This document shows, one piece after another, positions 11,250 through 23,187 of a DNA stretch of 64,000 nucleotides. This DNA comes from Nicotiana tabacum. Taxonomy: Eukaryota > Streptophyta > Magnoliopsida > Solanales > Solanaceae. Under the pieces are notes generated by a model. That model worked only from the letters and a program-made list of their open reading frames with translations, was not told the DNA's origin and searched no databases. Made by a program: the position numbers and the translations under genes. The stretch is from contig NC_134082.1 in the NCBI RefSeq assembly GCF_000715075.1, positions 210,685,948-210,749,947 of the forward strand, in the 5' to 3' direction. Numbering within the stretch: the first letter of the stretch is position 1; every line of letters starts with the position of its first letter.

Positions 11250-12640
11250 ATAAAACTATAAACTCACTATTTACATTTAATTTCCTGAATATCTTCCAAT
11301 TCCTAGCTTGCCATGTATAGTAAATCATGGCTCCATAAACAGCAGCACCAACTTCTTTTCTGAATTGCCTCCATTGTATCCATTGCAGGGTGCTTCTAGC
11401 AGGCTTCTGTGGGAGAGAGATAACAATCCATATAGCAAGTTTTCCCCTTACTTTAGTGATCCATTCACATTCAGCAAAAAGGTGCAGCTGAGTTTCTAGA
11501 ACTCCAAGCTCACATAAGCAGCAATGCATGTTTCCATCAGTGAGTATATTTAGTCTCAGTAACCTTTCCTTTGTTAGTAATTTATCCTGATAAGCAAGCC
11601 AAGATTATTCTTTGTCTTGGGCAACATTACAACACTCCAAACCAAGTCAACTTCTCTCATTCTTGTCATATCCCCAAGCATTGCATTATAGCTAAATATT
11701 ACTAAATAGAAGTCATTTGGAGTTAGCTTATATGTGTCTCTATTATACCAATGTGCCATCATTTCTATCAATGTATTCAACTTCTTCTAGTATCGACTAC
11801 ACTCTTGAGGTGGTTTATGTTCCCAGATGTCTCTGCAGTTTTTTATATAAACCCCATGTACCCATTTAACCCACAACACATCCTTTTTAGTGACTATTTG
11901 CCATAGCAGCTTGCCAATTGATGCAATATTCCATAGTTTACGTCCTTTAATGTTCAAACCTCCAAACTTCTTAGACTTACACACTTTGTCTGAAGCTATC
12001 AGAGATACTTTTCTTTACCCTTCAGAGCTCCCCAAGAGGAATTCCCTGTAGTTTCTATCAATTTCTTTTATTATACTTTGTGGTAGAATGAATACAGCCC
12101 CCGAAAAGTTGTATATAGAGAAAAGAACAACATTAATTATCTGTAATCTACCATCATAAGACAGTTGTTTAGAAAAGTCACTTCTCATTCTTTCTGTGAT
12201 CTTCTCGATAAGCTATTCCACTCTATTCCATTTCTTTGAAGATAAAGGTAAGCCTAAGTATCTAATAGTTAAAGAACCTATTGAAAAACATGTGCTGCTT
12301 AGAATCCTCGGCTGATTATCTTCATCAATGCCTGCCAAGAAAATATTTGACTTGTCCAAATTTGCTTCCAGTCCAGATGCTTCACTGAAATGAGTAATGG
12401 CCTCCATTATTCTATGGATGGAGGTAAGATTGCTTTTTGCAGAACAGTATCAAATTATCAGCAAAAATTAAATGTGTGAACCTAGTGCTTTTGCATATTG
12501 GATGGAATTGGAAGTCGAACAGTCATCCTCCTAAAGGACTCTAGTCAAATACTCCATCAAAAGTACAAATAATAGTGGAGACATAAGATCACCTTGTCTA
12601 AGCTCTCTCTCACATAGGCAAATATTCATAGCTCATTTCC
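11250..12640 (-). pseudogene. LINE (L1-type) fragment: RT C-terminus and zinc-binding domain
   Basis: On the minus strand, from right to left, the translation gives LRQGDLMSPLLFVLLMEYL (RT palm), then FADN where FADD is expected (about 12454-12465). Next come ASGLEANLDKSNIFLAGI, SLTIRYLGLPLSSKKWNRVE and KFGGLNIKGRKLWNIAS. The last part, ending near 11250, contains CCLCELGVLETQLHLFAECE, the zinc-binding domain that follows RT in plant L1 elements. Stops and frameshifts split it into at least four frames. The 5' half, including the endonuclease, is missing, as in typical 5'-truncated insertions. A short A-run (T8 at 11229) may be the tail. Asp to Asn at the active site would abolish catalysis. 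Confidence 0.85.
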
Positions 12641-13490
12641 TGATTTAAGAGCGAAAAATATTTTTTATTTATTCAAAATATGGAACATTCATATTATTTA
12701 CATTACCATGGTTATTACTTGATTGTTAGAATAACCCATGGTTATAAGGTACAACCATAGGACTAACTCACAACAAAAACGACAAATGCACATTCCTCTT
12801 GGAAAAATTAAAATGTCAAACTTTATCGACGGTGTGGTGAGATGATTGAAATTTTTCCCTTTTAGTTAGTGATTCGTAGGTTCCCTGAAAATGAAAAATC
12901 TTTTGATAAGCAGCAGATTATTACCTCTAATCTATATCTATCTATATCTATATTTATTTATTTAGATCTATCTATCTATACTATATTAAAAGCACGAAGG
13001 CCCTTAGCGAAATGTCGTTCGCCTTTTTTACCCTTAAAAATTTAATTTTACACTGGACAAAATAGTAATTTAATTATTTTTTTAATATTTAGGAATAGTT
13101 TTAATTCATTCCCTAATAGTTAGGACTCCAAAATCAATTAAAGATTGTGTACCAAATCCTTCCTTATTTGAGCTATATAATATAACATATATGTAAAAAA
13201 ATCAATTAAAGATTGTGTACCAAATCCTTCCTTATTTGAGCTATATAATATAACATATATGTAAAAAAAAATAATAGCTTCGGAAAAACACAATGTTTTG
13301 TACGCTTCGTCTGCATGTAGAAACCTTTGATGGAACACTTTCAATTCCTAAAGTTATATTAGGAAAAGTATGAGCACTTTGGAATCCTTTTAGCAATAGG
13401 AGTCTTTTTTTTAAACATTAACCAATTAAATTTTCTATAAATATTTTAGGCAAAAGTTTCGTTAAGTATTCATATATATTTTAGGTTATA
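12641..13490. other. AT-rich interval with microsatellite and Helitron-like end
   Basis: No gene seen. 12925-12985 is a decayed (ATCT)n/(ATTT)n tract. It runs into TCTATACTATATTAAAAGC (from about 12970), which resembles plant Helitron 5' ends. The following GTCGTTCGCCTTTTTTACCC block recurs, diverged, near 13876 and 25405. No Rep/helicase remnant or clear 3' hairpin-CTRR end was found, so the Helitron reading is tentative. Confidence 0.4.
13133..13268 (+). repeat. 68-bp tandem duplication
   Basis: A 68-bp unit starting ATCAATTAAAGATTGTGTAC occurs at 13133-13200 and again at 13201-13268 with no difference that I see, so the duplication is recent or gene-converted. Confidence 0.9.
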
Positions 13491-13697
13491 CAGTCAGACC
13501 TCTCTCTAACATCATCCTTATATAATAGTCATTTACTATAAAAGCTGATTATATAATAGTCATTCACTATAAAAACTGAGTTATTCTCGGAACCGAATAT
13601 TATATTATGTTATAATATATGTCCTCTATAACAGCACTTCACTATAGCAGCCAAAAAATTTCGGAACAAATGAGGCTGTTATGGAGAGGTTTGACTG
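13491..13697. mobile_element. MITE with 5'-CAGTCA terminal inverted repeats and TA duplication
   Basis: The left end CAGTCAGACCTCTCTCTAAC and the reverse complement of the right end, CAGTCAAACCTCTCCATAAC, form imperfect inverted repeats of about 20 bp. The element is 207 bp, non-coding, and flanked by TA on both sides (13489-13490, 13698-13699). TA duplication suggests Tc1/mariner-type mobilisation, but the ends are not canonical Stowaway. Internally a TATATAATAGTCATT(C/T)ACTATAAAA unit is duplicated. Confidence 0.7.
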
Positions 13698-14215
13698 TAA
13701 TCCATTACATTCAATCCTTTTACTTAGGAGTTTTTTTTAATATACATTTGGCTAAAAGAAAGGGAGGACGAGGGTGTTAATCGGAAAAAGAAAAAAAACC
13801 ATGTACCAAATTATTTCTCTTAGATAAAATATATATAAAATTTATTTCTATTATATTGCACGGCCAGAAAATAGTAAATGTCGTTCATCTTTTACCCTTA
13901 AAAATAACTTTTACAATAGACAAATTTGTAACTTTGGTTAGTTTCCTAATGTTTAGGATTTTGAAATCAACTAAAAATTTTGATATTAAATCTTTCCTTA
14001 TTAAAATAGGTAGGAAGTACTAATATTTAGGAATTTAAAATCAATAAATATTTTACCTTATGTAAATTGTACTAATAGACAATACATCCTTTGTGCAATA
14101 TGTATAAAATCAAGGTGAGAACGATGGCGACTTCAATTAATTACTAATTAAAAATTTAAAAAATGGAGACATAAAATCACATACATTAAATTAAAATTAT
14201 TTAATACAGTAACAA
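13698..14215. other. AT-rich interval
   Basis: No gene. Contains a diverged copy of the GTCGTTC(A/G)(T/C)CTTTTACCC repeat (about 13876-14000) also present near 13010 and 25405. Otherwise nothing recognisable up to the chromovirus LTR. Confidence 0.5.
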
Positions 14216-14939
14216 TGTGACGACCCGAAGGGTCATCACCGTAGTTCTTCCTTGTTCCGCGCTTTTGAGGCCTTGAAAACCTCGCTTTTAGTTGCCTTGA
14301 TTGGCGTGCACAGTTCGGGCGCGTAGCTGGAAAGTTTTTATGATAGAATATGTGAATTATGTGAAAAATTTGATGAATTTCGATATTAATATGCATAATA
14401 TTGACTTCGGTCAACATTTTGGGTAAACAGACCCGAACCTGTGATTCGACGGTCCCGGAGGGTCCGTAGAAAAATATGGGACTTGGGCATGTGCCCGGAA
14501 TCAAATTCCGAGGTCCCAAGCCCGAGAAATGAATTTTTGAAAGAAATTATTTCTGAAATTCGATATGAAAATTTGAAATGAAAAGGAGTTAGAAAATATA
14601 GGTATTGGGCTCGTATTTTGGTTCCGATACCCGGTACAAGTCTTAAATATGTGTTAAGCACTATCTGTAAAGTTTGGCTAAAAACGGACGTCATATAACG
14701 TGTTTCGGACTAAAAATAGAGAATTTGAGTTATGAAAGTTGAAAAAAGAAAATCATGTGTTTGAGGCTTGACCCTATGTATATGATGTTATTTTGGCGAT
14801 TTGATCGCACGAGTAAGTCCGTAAGATGTTTTTAAGGTTGTGTGCATGTTTGGTTTGGAGCCCCGAGGGCTCGGGTGAGTTTTGAATGGGGCCCGGGATG
14901 TCTTGGACTTAAGAAAATGCAGGTTCAGGTGTTGCAGAC

Positions 14940-15165
14940 ACCAGCGCGGCCGCGGTCATTCCCGCGCGGTCCGCGCTGGAGCCGCGCGGCCGCGATGCAT
15001 TTTTGTGCGGTCCGCGTGGCTGAGTCTGAGGGTAGGGTTTCAGGTTAACCAGCGGGGCCGCGCACCAAAACAGTGCGGTCCGCGCTGGAAGGGTTCAGAG
15101 AAGCCCCAATTTTTCTCCCACTCGGCGCGGCCGCAACACATTTTTGTGCGGTCCGTGCCAGGTCC
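14940..15165 (+). repeat. Four paired-box hairpin modules (GCGGCCGC type)
   Basis: Each module has a GCGGCCGC-like box followed 20-21 bp later (start to start) by GCGGTCCGC: 14946/14966, 14986/15007, 15054/15075 and 15127/15148. Flanking arms pair: CCAGCGCGG with CCGCGCTGG in module 1; GCCGCGCGG with CCGCGTGGC (one wobble) in module 2; GGCGCGG with CCGTGCC in module 4. In module 3 the first box carries a C-to-G change. Three perfect NotI sites lie in 190 bp of otherwise AT-rich DNA. Confidence 0.75.
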
Positions 15166-16147
15166 TCAGAAAGGTATACAAGTTCGGAAAATCTCAGTCA
15201 TTTTCACTTTTCAAAAACCCAAAATCTAAGAGGCGATTTTCCAAACAACGTTTCTTCTCCAAAACGATTGGTAAGTTATTTCTAACTTAATTTCTTTATT
15301 TCTTAACATCTTTTAACATAATTTCAACTTCAAATCAAAGATTTTCATGGGGGAAATTGGGTGTTTTGGGTAGAACTTAGGTTTTCTACAAATTGGAAAG
15401 TTGGACCTCAATTTGGGGTTTGATTTCAAAACAAAACATATATTTGGATTCGTGGGAGAATGGGTAACCAGGTTTTGATCCAAACCTCGAGTTTCGACCA
15501 CGTGGGTCCGGGGGTATTTTGACCATTTTAAGAAAAACCTTGTAAAATATATTTTTCTTGCATGGGAAGTGATTCATTTAGTAATTATTAATGTGATTAA
15601 GTAACTTATGACTAGATTCGAGCGGATTGGTGGTGGAATCAAGAGATAAAGCTATACTAGAAGCGTGAGTTGAATTTGGAGCATTTGAGGTAAGTGTTTA
15701 TTCTAACTTTGGCTTGAGGGAATAGTATTAGGATGTTATTTGCTACTTGCTAATGTGGAGTACGGTGTATAGGCATGGTGACGGTTATCTATGCACCGGA
15801 GTCTAGCATGACCGTGAGTCTTGATTGCTTTTAATTCGAATAACGTGACACAACCTTATTGTTTATTTGATGAGTTTCATATAATGTGAACGGTTGAGGC
15901 AAAATTGTGATTGGTGTACTTTTGGAGCGTTAGCTCGAACATGAATGTGTTAGTTGAGGAAGAATGGATTTAAAAAGATAATGTGTTGTAATTACTCCCT
16001 TGCCGGGATGTGTAGACCGATATATATACTCTCCCTTGTCGGGATATTTTGGGCTGTTATCTGTACCCTTGTCGGGTTATAGGTATTGAGTTGTTATTCT
16101 CCCCTAAAGGGGTCTACTATATGAAGTCAGATATTATGAACTATATT

Positions 16148-16590
16148 ATGGGATCGTGTGGCACGCCGTCCACTTGGTTATTGGCCTCCGTTGCCGGTGA
16201 CATATTGTGCACTGTGATAAAGATGAAATGGGAACGGGTGGTACGCCTACCACGTGGTATATGGAAATAGGGATCGTGTGGCACGCCGTCCACCTATATA
16301 TTGTTAAAAGGGATCGTGTGGCACGCCGTCCACCTATATATTGTTAAAAGGGATCGTGTGGCACGCCGTCCACTTATATACTATATTATGGGATCGTGTG
16401 GCACGCCGTCCACTTATATACTATATTATGGGATCGTATATGAAGTCAGATATTATGAACTATATTATGGGATCGTGTGGCACGCCGTCCACTTATATGT
16501 GATATTAGGGGATCGTGTGGCACGCCGTCCACTTAAATATAATATTATGGGATCGTGTGGCACGCCGTCCACTTATATATATATCATGGG
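16148..16590 (+). repeat. 40-bp minisatellite GGATCGTGTGGCACGCCGTCCAC
   Basis: The core GGATCGTGTGGCACGCCGTC recurs about eight times, mostly on a 40-bp period, joined by TATATA-rich spacers. Near 16431-16470 a unit is broken by a second copy of the ATGAAGTCAGATATTATGAA segment also found at 16121. The related GTGGTACGCCTACCAC at 16230 is a perfect small hairpin. Confidence 0.85.
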
Positions 16591-17259
16591 AACCGGAGTC
16601 TCTTCTGCTTATTTCCGATATTTCATTTTTATCTGTTACTCCCCGATAGCATGTCCCCTCCCAGTTTTACTTTGTATTATCTTGTTATTGTTTTCTTGCA
16701 CTTGTTGTATATATATCTGTACAGGTTAATTGTGGTAGGTACTGTCTAGCCTCGTCACTACTTCGCCGGGGTTAGGCCAGGCACTTACCAGCACATGGGG
16801 TCGGTTGTGCTGATGCTACACTCTGTGCATTTTTGTGCACAGATCAGGGAGCAGCTTACGGACCGCAGCAGTAGGACTTCTGGGAGCTATCTTCAGTCCA
16901 GGGACTCTCGAGGTAGCCTAGCTGGCGTTCGCAAGCCGAAGTCCCTTTCCATGTTTTTTTTTCGTTTGTTTATCTTGTGTCAAACAAACATGATGTATTT
17001 TCCTTTCAGACATTGATTGTAGTATTCTGTAGTAGTCCGTGAGCTAGTGACACCAGACTCTAGGTAGCATTTTGGTTCAAACTTCCGCACTTTTGGTTCT
17101 CAGTTGCTTTAGATTTAAAGTCTTCCGCTTAAATTTGGTCTCGTTTATTATATTGTTTGGAAGAAAGCAGGAAAAATGTTTTATATATTTGGCTTGCCTA
17201 GCTCCGATAGTAGGCGCCATCACGACACCCGATGGTGGGAAATCCGGGTCGTGACAAGT

Positions 17260-17271
17260 TGGTATCAGAGC
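17260..17271 (+). other. Primer binding site, initiator tRNA-Met type
   Basis: TGGTATCAGAGC, three bases after the 5' LTR end, is the standard plant primer site complementary to the 3' end of tRNA-Met-i. Confidence 0.9.
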
Positions 17272-17452
17272 ACTAGGTTACTTAGGTCTCACAACTCACG
17301 GACAAGCTCAGTAGAGTCTGAGGGATCGGTACAGAGACGTCTGTATTTATCCCGCAGAGGCTACTGAGTTAGGAACACTTCACCTTGTTCATTCTTGTCG
17401 TGTGATTCTATTTCTCAAGTACTGATTGTCTTTCCACTCTGTTCTTTCGTAG

Positions 17453-18787
17453 ATGGTGAGGAAACGTGCTTCCTCTTCTACCGCGCAACAGCCTGAGCCC
17501 CCAGCAGCAACCCTTATTAGGGGCAGAGGGTGAGGCCGAGGCCGGGGCAGAGCTCAGCCCCGAGCAGCATTTCCAGCGACGGAGCCTCAGTTTGATTTTG
17601 AGGAAGAGGTTCCAGCTCCAGCTGTTCCAGTGGGCCCAGCTCAGGTCCCAGAGGGTTTCATAGCCACTCCAGTGCTTCAGGATGCTTTGGTCCGACTGGT
17701 AGGCTTTATGGAGGGCATTTCTAGAGCGGGTTTGCTTCCCATAGCTCCAGCCACATCTCAGGCTGGGGGAGGAGTTTAGACTCCCGATACTCGTACTCCA
17801 GAGCCGGTAGCTCCTCAGGCTTAGGTTCCAGTAGTTCAGCCAGCTGTGGCAGTTCAGCCAACTGTGGCAGCCCAGCCAGGTATTGTGGCTCAGTCCAGGG
17901 ATGGTGCGGCTATGTCCGCGGATGCTTTGTGGAGGCTTGATCGTTTCACCAAGCTCTTCACAACCACATATAGTGGCACCCCCTCAGAGGATGCTCAGGA
18001 TTTCATATTCAGCTGTCATGAGGTTCTACGGACTATGGGCATTGTAGAGACCAATGGGGTCGACTTCGCCACTTTTTGCCTGGCAGGATCCGCCAAGACT
18101 TGGTGGAGGGATTTCTGTTTAGCCAGGCCAGCAGGGTCGCCATCATTGACCTGGGATTAGTTTTCAGAGTTATTTCTGGGGAAGTTTCTTCCAGTTACTC
18201 AGCGAGATGCTCTTTGTAGGCAGTTTGAGCGTCTCTAACAGGGTCCTATGACGGTCACCCAGTATGAGACCCGGTTCATTGATCTTGCTCGTCATGCCCT
18301 TGTGATACTCCCCACCGAAAGAGAGAGGGTGCGGAGGTTTATTGATGGGTTGGCCCAGCCGATCTGTGTTCAGATGGACATGAGTACCGGTAGCGAGATT
18401 TCATTTCAGGAGGCGACAGATGGTGCCCGCCGGATAGAGATGGAACTTGCTCAGGGAGGTGGTCCTGGGTCTGATAAGAGGCCCCGTCATTCGGGTAGAT
18501 TCAGTGGTACCTCGTGTGGAGGAAGGGATTCTTATGGTAGAGTCCATCCTTCGAGGCCCTTTCAGTCAGCTCTCCAGGCTTCTTATGGTACACCAGGTGG
18601 TCGTGGTTCTCAGCCGCGGTATTCTGACCAACAGCTCTTCAGTTCACCATCAGCACCTATCAGTGCACCACCACTTCATTATTCTCAGCAGCCGAGGGCT
18701 TGTTATACTTGCGGCGATGTGAGTCACATTGCCAGATATTGCCCTCGACCTTCCAGCAGCTTCAGCAGCAGGGTCCTCGCCCGATGA
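17453..18787 (+). pseudogene. gag: gag of Tekay-type element (five stops)
   Basis: ATG at 17453 opens a proline/alanine-rich N-terminus. The capsid core follows (LWRLDRFTKLFTTTYSGTP, AKTWWRDFCL, TQYETRFIDLARHA) and then a CCHC knuckle CYTCGDVSHIARYC near 18696-18740. Frame-preserving stops occur at 17531 (TGA), 17777 (TAG), 17822 (TAG), 18158 (TAG) and 18236 (TAA); the body between them stays in one frame. After the knuckle a frameshift leads to a stop at 18785-18787. The product would coat the RNA genome. Confidence 0.9.
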
Positions 18788-19892
18788 TCCAGGCACTAGT
18801 TGCCCCATAGCCTGCCCAGACAGCTAGAGGCGGGGTAGAGGACATAGAGGTAGAGGTAGAGGTCTTAGAGGTGGAGCTCAGACCGCTAGAGGTAGGGGTC
18901 AGCCAGCAGCAGATCGTCCCAAGGGTATGATTCAGGGAGGTGGGGCCCAGCCCCGTTGTTATGCCTTGCCAGCCAGGCCAGAGGCTGAGTCATCAGATGC
19001 TGTGATTACAGGTACTATTCTGGTCTGTGATAGGGATGCTTCTGTGCTATTTGATCCCGGATCTATGTATTCATATGTGTCGTCCTATTTTGCACCCTAT
19101 TTGGTTATGCCTAGTGAGGCCTTGAGTATTCCTGTATATATGTCTACGCCAGTGGGGAATTCTATAGTGGTGGACCGGGTTCATCATTCATGTGTTGTGG
19201 TATTCAGAGGTCTTGAGACCCGTGTTGACTTGTTGCTCTTGGATATGGTGGATTTCGACATCATATTAGGAATGGATTGGTTGTCCCCCTATCATGCGAT
19301 CTTGGATTGTCATGCCAAGATCGTGACCTTAGCCTTACCGGATTTGCCCCGTTTAGAATGGAGAGGGACTCCTGGTCATTCTACTCACAGCGTTATTTCT
19401 TATGTGAAGGCTCGACGCATGGTCGAGAAGGGGTGTCTAGCTTATCTGGCTTATGTTCGCGACTCCAGCGCTGAGGTCCCGTCTATTGATTCTGTTCCTA
19501 TTGTTCGGGAGTTTCTTGAGGTCTTCCCTTCAGACCTGTCGGGTATGTCGTCCGACAGGGATATTGATTTTTGTATTGATCTGGCTCTGGGCACTCAGCC
19601 CATTTCCATTCCACCATATTGTATGGCGCCGCCACAATTGAAAGAGTTAAAGGGTCAGCTTCGGGATTTGCTTGAGAAGGGTTTCATTAGACCCAGTGTT
19701 TCGCCTTGGGGCGCACCGGTGCTATTTGTGAAGAAAAAGGATGGTTCGATGAGGATGTGCATTGATTACCAGCAATTGAACAAGGTGACGATTAAGAACA
19801 AGTACCCACTGCCGAGGATCGACGATTTATTCGACCAGCTTCATGGTGCGAGGGTGTTTTCAAAGATAGATTTGAGAACTGGCTACCACTAG
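18788..19892 (+). pseudogene. Protease and N-terminal RT of Tekay-type element
   Basis: Open from 18927 in a frame shifted from gag. Protease shows [16 protein letters not shown], with DPGS in place of the usual D-S/T-G as normal in this clade, and [20 protein letters not shown] fingers follow ([51 protein letters not shown]). The frame ends at TAG 19890-19892, where the family has Gln. The region 18788-18926, Arg/Gly-rich, is the gag tail. Confidence 0.9.
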
Positions 19893-20719
19893 CTGAGGAT
19901 AGGGCATCTGATGTCCCTAAGACAGCATTTCGCACTCGGTATGGGCACTATGAGTTTTTGGTCATGTCATTTGGATTGACTAATGCCCCAGCAACGTTCA
20001 TGGAGTTGATGAACCGAGTGTTCAGACCTTATTTGGACTTGTTCGTGATAGTCTTCATTGACGATATTCTTATATACTCCCGCAGTCAGGAGGAGCATGA
20101 GCAGCACCTCAGAGTGGTCCTTCAGACCCTAAAGGATAGTCAGTTGTATGCTAAGTTCTCAAAGTGCGAGTTTTGGTTGAGTTCGGTCGCATCCCTGGGT
20201 CATGTCATATCAGCAGCAGGTATTCAGGTAGACCCGAAAAAGATAGAGGCAGTCAAGAACTGGCCTCGACCAGCTTCAGCTGCGGACATTCGGAGTTTCC
20301 TGGGGTTAGCAGGTTACTACCGTCGGTTCGTAGAGGGGTTTTCATCCATTGCAGCCCCTATGACCAGATTGACCCAGAAGGGTGCCCTGTTCAGGTGGTC
20401 GGACGAGTGTGAGGTGAGCTTTCAGAAGCTCAAGACGTCTCTGACTACGGCACCAGTATTGGTTTTGCCCACAGGTTCAGGGCCATATACGGTCTATTGT
20501 GATGCGTCTCGTATTGGGCTTGCTGCAGTGTTGATGCAGGAAGGCAAAGTCATTGCTTATGCTTCGAGGCAATTGAAGATCCACGAGAAGAATTATCTGG
20601 TTCATGATCTCGAGTTGGCAGCCATTGTTCATGCCCTGAAGATCTGGAGGCATTACTTATATGGCGTGACGTGTGAGGTTTACACTGATCACAAGAGTCT
20701 TCGGTATTTGTTCAAGTAG
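19893..20719 (+). pseudogene. pol: RT palm to RNase H of Tekay-type element
   Basis: A one-base loss near 19905 changes frame; 19958-20719 is open. It carries [18 protein letters not shown], the catalytic FIDDILIYS (intact Asp pair), [17 protein letters not shown] and [20 protein letters not shown]. RNase H motifs are [35 protein letters not shown] and [15 protein letters not shown] at 20717-20719 interrupts RNase H, and the frame continues unshifted at 20726 (NLRQRRWLELLKDYDVTILY). Confidence 0.92.
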
Positions 20720-22021
20720 AAAGAGTTGAATTTGAGGCAGAGGAGGTGGTTAGAGTTGCTAAAGGATTATGATGTTACTATCTTATACCACCCGGGGAAG
20801 GCCAATGTGGTGGACGATGCATTGAGCAGGAAGTCCGCCAGCATGGGTAGTCTTGCTTATATTCCAGTCAGCCAGAGATCGCTTGCTTTGGATGTTCAGG
20901 CCTTGGCCAATCGTCTTGTGAGGTTGGATAATTCTGAGCCTAGCAGAGTGTTAGCTTGCACGGTTGCTCGTTCCTCACTATTAGAGCGTATCCGCGAGCG
21001 GCAGTTTGAGGATCCCCATTTGTATGTCTTGAGAGACACGGTGCAACGTGGAGGTGCCAAGAAAGTAACCTTAGATGATGATGGTGTATTGAGATTGCAT
21101 GGGCGAGTTTGTGTGCCCAATGTTGATGGGATTCGAGAGTTGATCTTAGCGGAGGCCCACAGTTCTCGGTATTCTATTCACCCGAGCGCCGCGAAGATGT
21201 ATCAGGATCTGAGGCAGCACTATTGGTGGCGTAAGATGAAGAAAGACATCATTGTGCATGTGGCTCGGTGTTTGAATTGTCAGCAGGTTAAGTACGAGCA
21301 TCAAAGACCTGGTGGTCTATTTCAGAGGATTGCACTTCCCGAGTGGAAGTGGGAGAGGATTACGATGGATTTCGTTACTGGACTTTCGATGACTCAGAAA
21401 AAGTTTGATGCAGTTTGGGTCATTATTGATAGGCTGACCAAGTCAGTGCATTTTGTTCCTGTTGCAACCACCTATTCGTCCGAAAGGTTAGCCGAGATTT
21501 ATATCAGGGAGATTGTTCGCCTTCATGGGGTGCCGCTATCTATCATTTTGGATCGGGGTACGCAGTTTACCTCGCATTTCTGGAGAGCGGTTCAGCGAGA
21601 GTTGGGCATCCAGGTTGAGTTGAGTACAACATTTCATCCCCAGACGGACGGTCAGTCTGAGAGGACTATTCAGATTCTTGAGGACATGCTCCGAGCCTGG
21701 GTCATTGATTTTGGAGGCTCGTGGGACCAGTTTTTGCCGTTAGCAGAGTTTGCCTACAACAACAGCTACCAGTCCAGCATTCAGATGGCTCCGTATGAGG
21801 CGTTGTATGGTAGGAGATGTCGGTCTCCAGTTGGATGGTTTGATCCGGGAGAGGCTCGATTATTAGGTACGGATCTAGTTCAGGAGGCCTTAGATAAGGT
21901 CAGGATTATTCAGGATAGACTTCGTACAGCTCAGTTCAGACAAAAGAGTTATGCAGACTGCAAGGTCAGAGATGTTGCTTTCATGGTTGGGAGAGGGTAT
22001 TGCTCCGTGTATCGCCTATGA
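20720..22021 (+). pseudogene. Integrase of Tekay-type element
   Basis: Open from 20726, starting with the RNase H tail and HPGKANVVDDALSRK. The HHCC zinc domain is HSSRYSIHPSAAKMYQDLRQ with CLNCQQVKYEHQRPG. The catalytic core has TMDFVTGL, DRGTQFTSHFW and TDGQSERTIQILEDML, so the D-D-E triad is present. The C-terminal part reaches VRDVAFMVG, where a one-base loss near 21990 shifts frame and gives the stop at 22019-22021. Among the proteins in this element it is the best preserved. Confidence 0.92.
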
Positions 22022-22440
22022 AGGACGTGATGAGATTTGGGAAGAAGGGCAAGCTCAGCCCTAGGTTCATCGGTCCATTTGAGATTCTTGATCGTGTGGG
22101 AGAGGTGGCTTATAGACTTGCCTTGCCACCTAGCTTGCCAGCTGTGCATCCCGTGTTTCATGTATCTATGCTCCGAAAGTATCGTGCAGATCCATCGCAT
22201 GTGTTAGATTTCAGCACTGTCCAATTGGACAAGGATCTGTCATATGAGGAGGAGCCGGTGGCTATTCTAGATCGGCAGGTTCGACAGTTGAGGTCGAAGA
22301 GTTTTCCTTCGGTGCGTGTTCATGGAGAGGTCAGCCTCCTGAGGCATCGACCTGGGAGTCCGAGTCCGATATGCGGAGCCGGTATCCTCATTTATTTCCC
22401 GACTCATGTACTTCTTTCTTTTGTCCGTTCGAGGACGAAC
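22000..22440 (+). pseudogene. Integrase C-terminus and chromodomain
   Basis: After the frameshift the frame reads [52 protein letters not shown] and [19 protein letters not shown]. The last is the start of the chromodomain, which binds modified histone tails and targets integration into heterochromatin. One more base is missing at about 22323 (RVH for the RVQW seen in the minus-strand relative), so the chromodomain end is out of frame. The open frame continues into the LTR without meaning. Confidence 0.85.
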
Positions 22441-22448
22441 GGTTGTTT

Positions 22449-22461
22449 TAGAGGTGGAGAA
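22449..22461 (+). other. Polypurine tract of Tekay-type element
   Basis: TAGAGGTGGAGAA lies directly before the 3' LTR start, the position needed for plus-strand priming. Confidence 0.75.
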
Positions 22462-23187
22462 TGTGATGACCCGAAGGGTCATCACCGTAGTTCTTCCTTG
22501 TTCCGCACTTTCGAGACCTTGAAAACCTCACTTTTAGTTGCCTCGATTGGCGGGCGCAGTTCGAGCGCGTAACCGGAAAGTTTTTATGATAGAATATGTG
22601 AATTATGTGAAACATTTGATGAATTTCAATATTAATATGCATAGTATTGACTTCGGTCAACATTTTGGGTAAACGGACCCGGACCTGTGATTCGACGGTC
22701 CTGGAGGGTCCGTAGAAAAATATGGGACTTGGGCGTGTGCCCGGAATCAAATTTCGAGGTCCCAAGCCCGAGAAATGAATTTTTGAAAGAAATTATTTCT
22801 GAAATTTGATATGAAAATTTGAAATGAAAAGGAGTTAGAAAATATAGGTATCGGGCTCGTATTTTGGTTCTGACTCCCGGTATAAGTCTTAAATATGTGT
22901 TAAGCACTATCTGTAAAGTTTGGCTAAAAACGGACGTCATATGACATGTTTCAGGCTAAAAATGGAGAATTAGAGTTATGAAAGTTGAAAAAAGAAAATC
23001 ATGTGTTTGAGTCTTGACCCTATGTATATGATGTTATTTTGGCGATTTGATCGCATGAGTAAGTCCGTAAGTTGTTTTTAAGGTTGTGTGTATGTTTGGT
23101 TTGGAGCCCCGAGGGCTCGGGTGAGTTTTGAATGGGGCCCGGGAGGTCTTGGACTTAAGAAAATGCAGGTTCAGGTATTGCAGACAC

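Larger units (their letters stand above)
14216..17256 (+). mobile_element. 5' LTR of Tekay-type element
   Basis: Starts TGTGACGACCCG and ends CCGGGTCGTGACA, near-perfect inverted ends. It contains the paired-box hairpin array (14940-15165), a GTAAGT-bearing segment after the AAAACGATTG box (15265), CCCTTG(C/T)CGGG boxes (16000-16075) and a 40-bp minisatellite. The open frame at 16301-16729 merely reads through that minisatellite. Compared with the 3' LTR it keeps about 120 bp (around 15593-15725) that the other lacks. Confidence 0.9.

Noticed and set aside
16301..16729. 142-codon open frame in the Tekay-type 5' LTR
   Set aside because: It reads through the 40-bp minisatellite; the 3' LTR version differs with repeat number.
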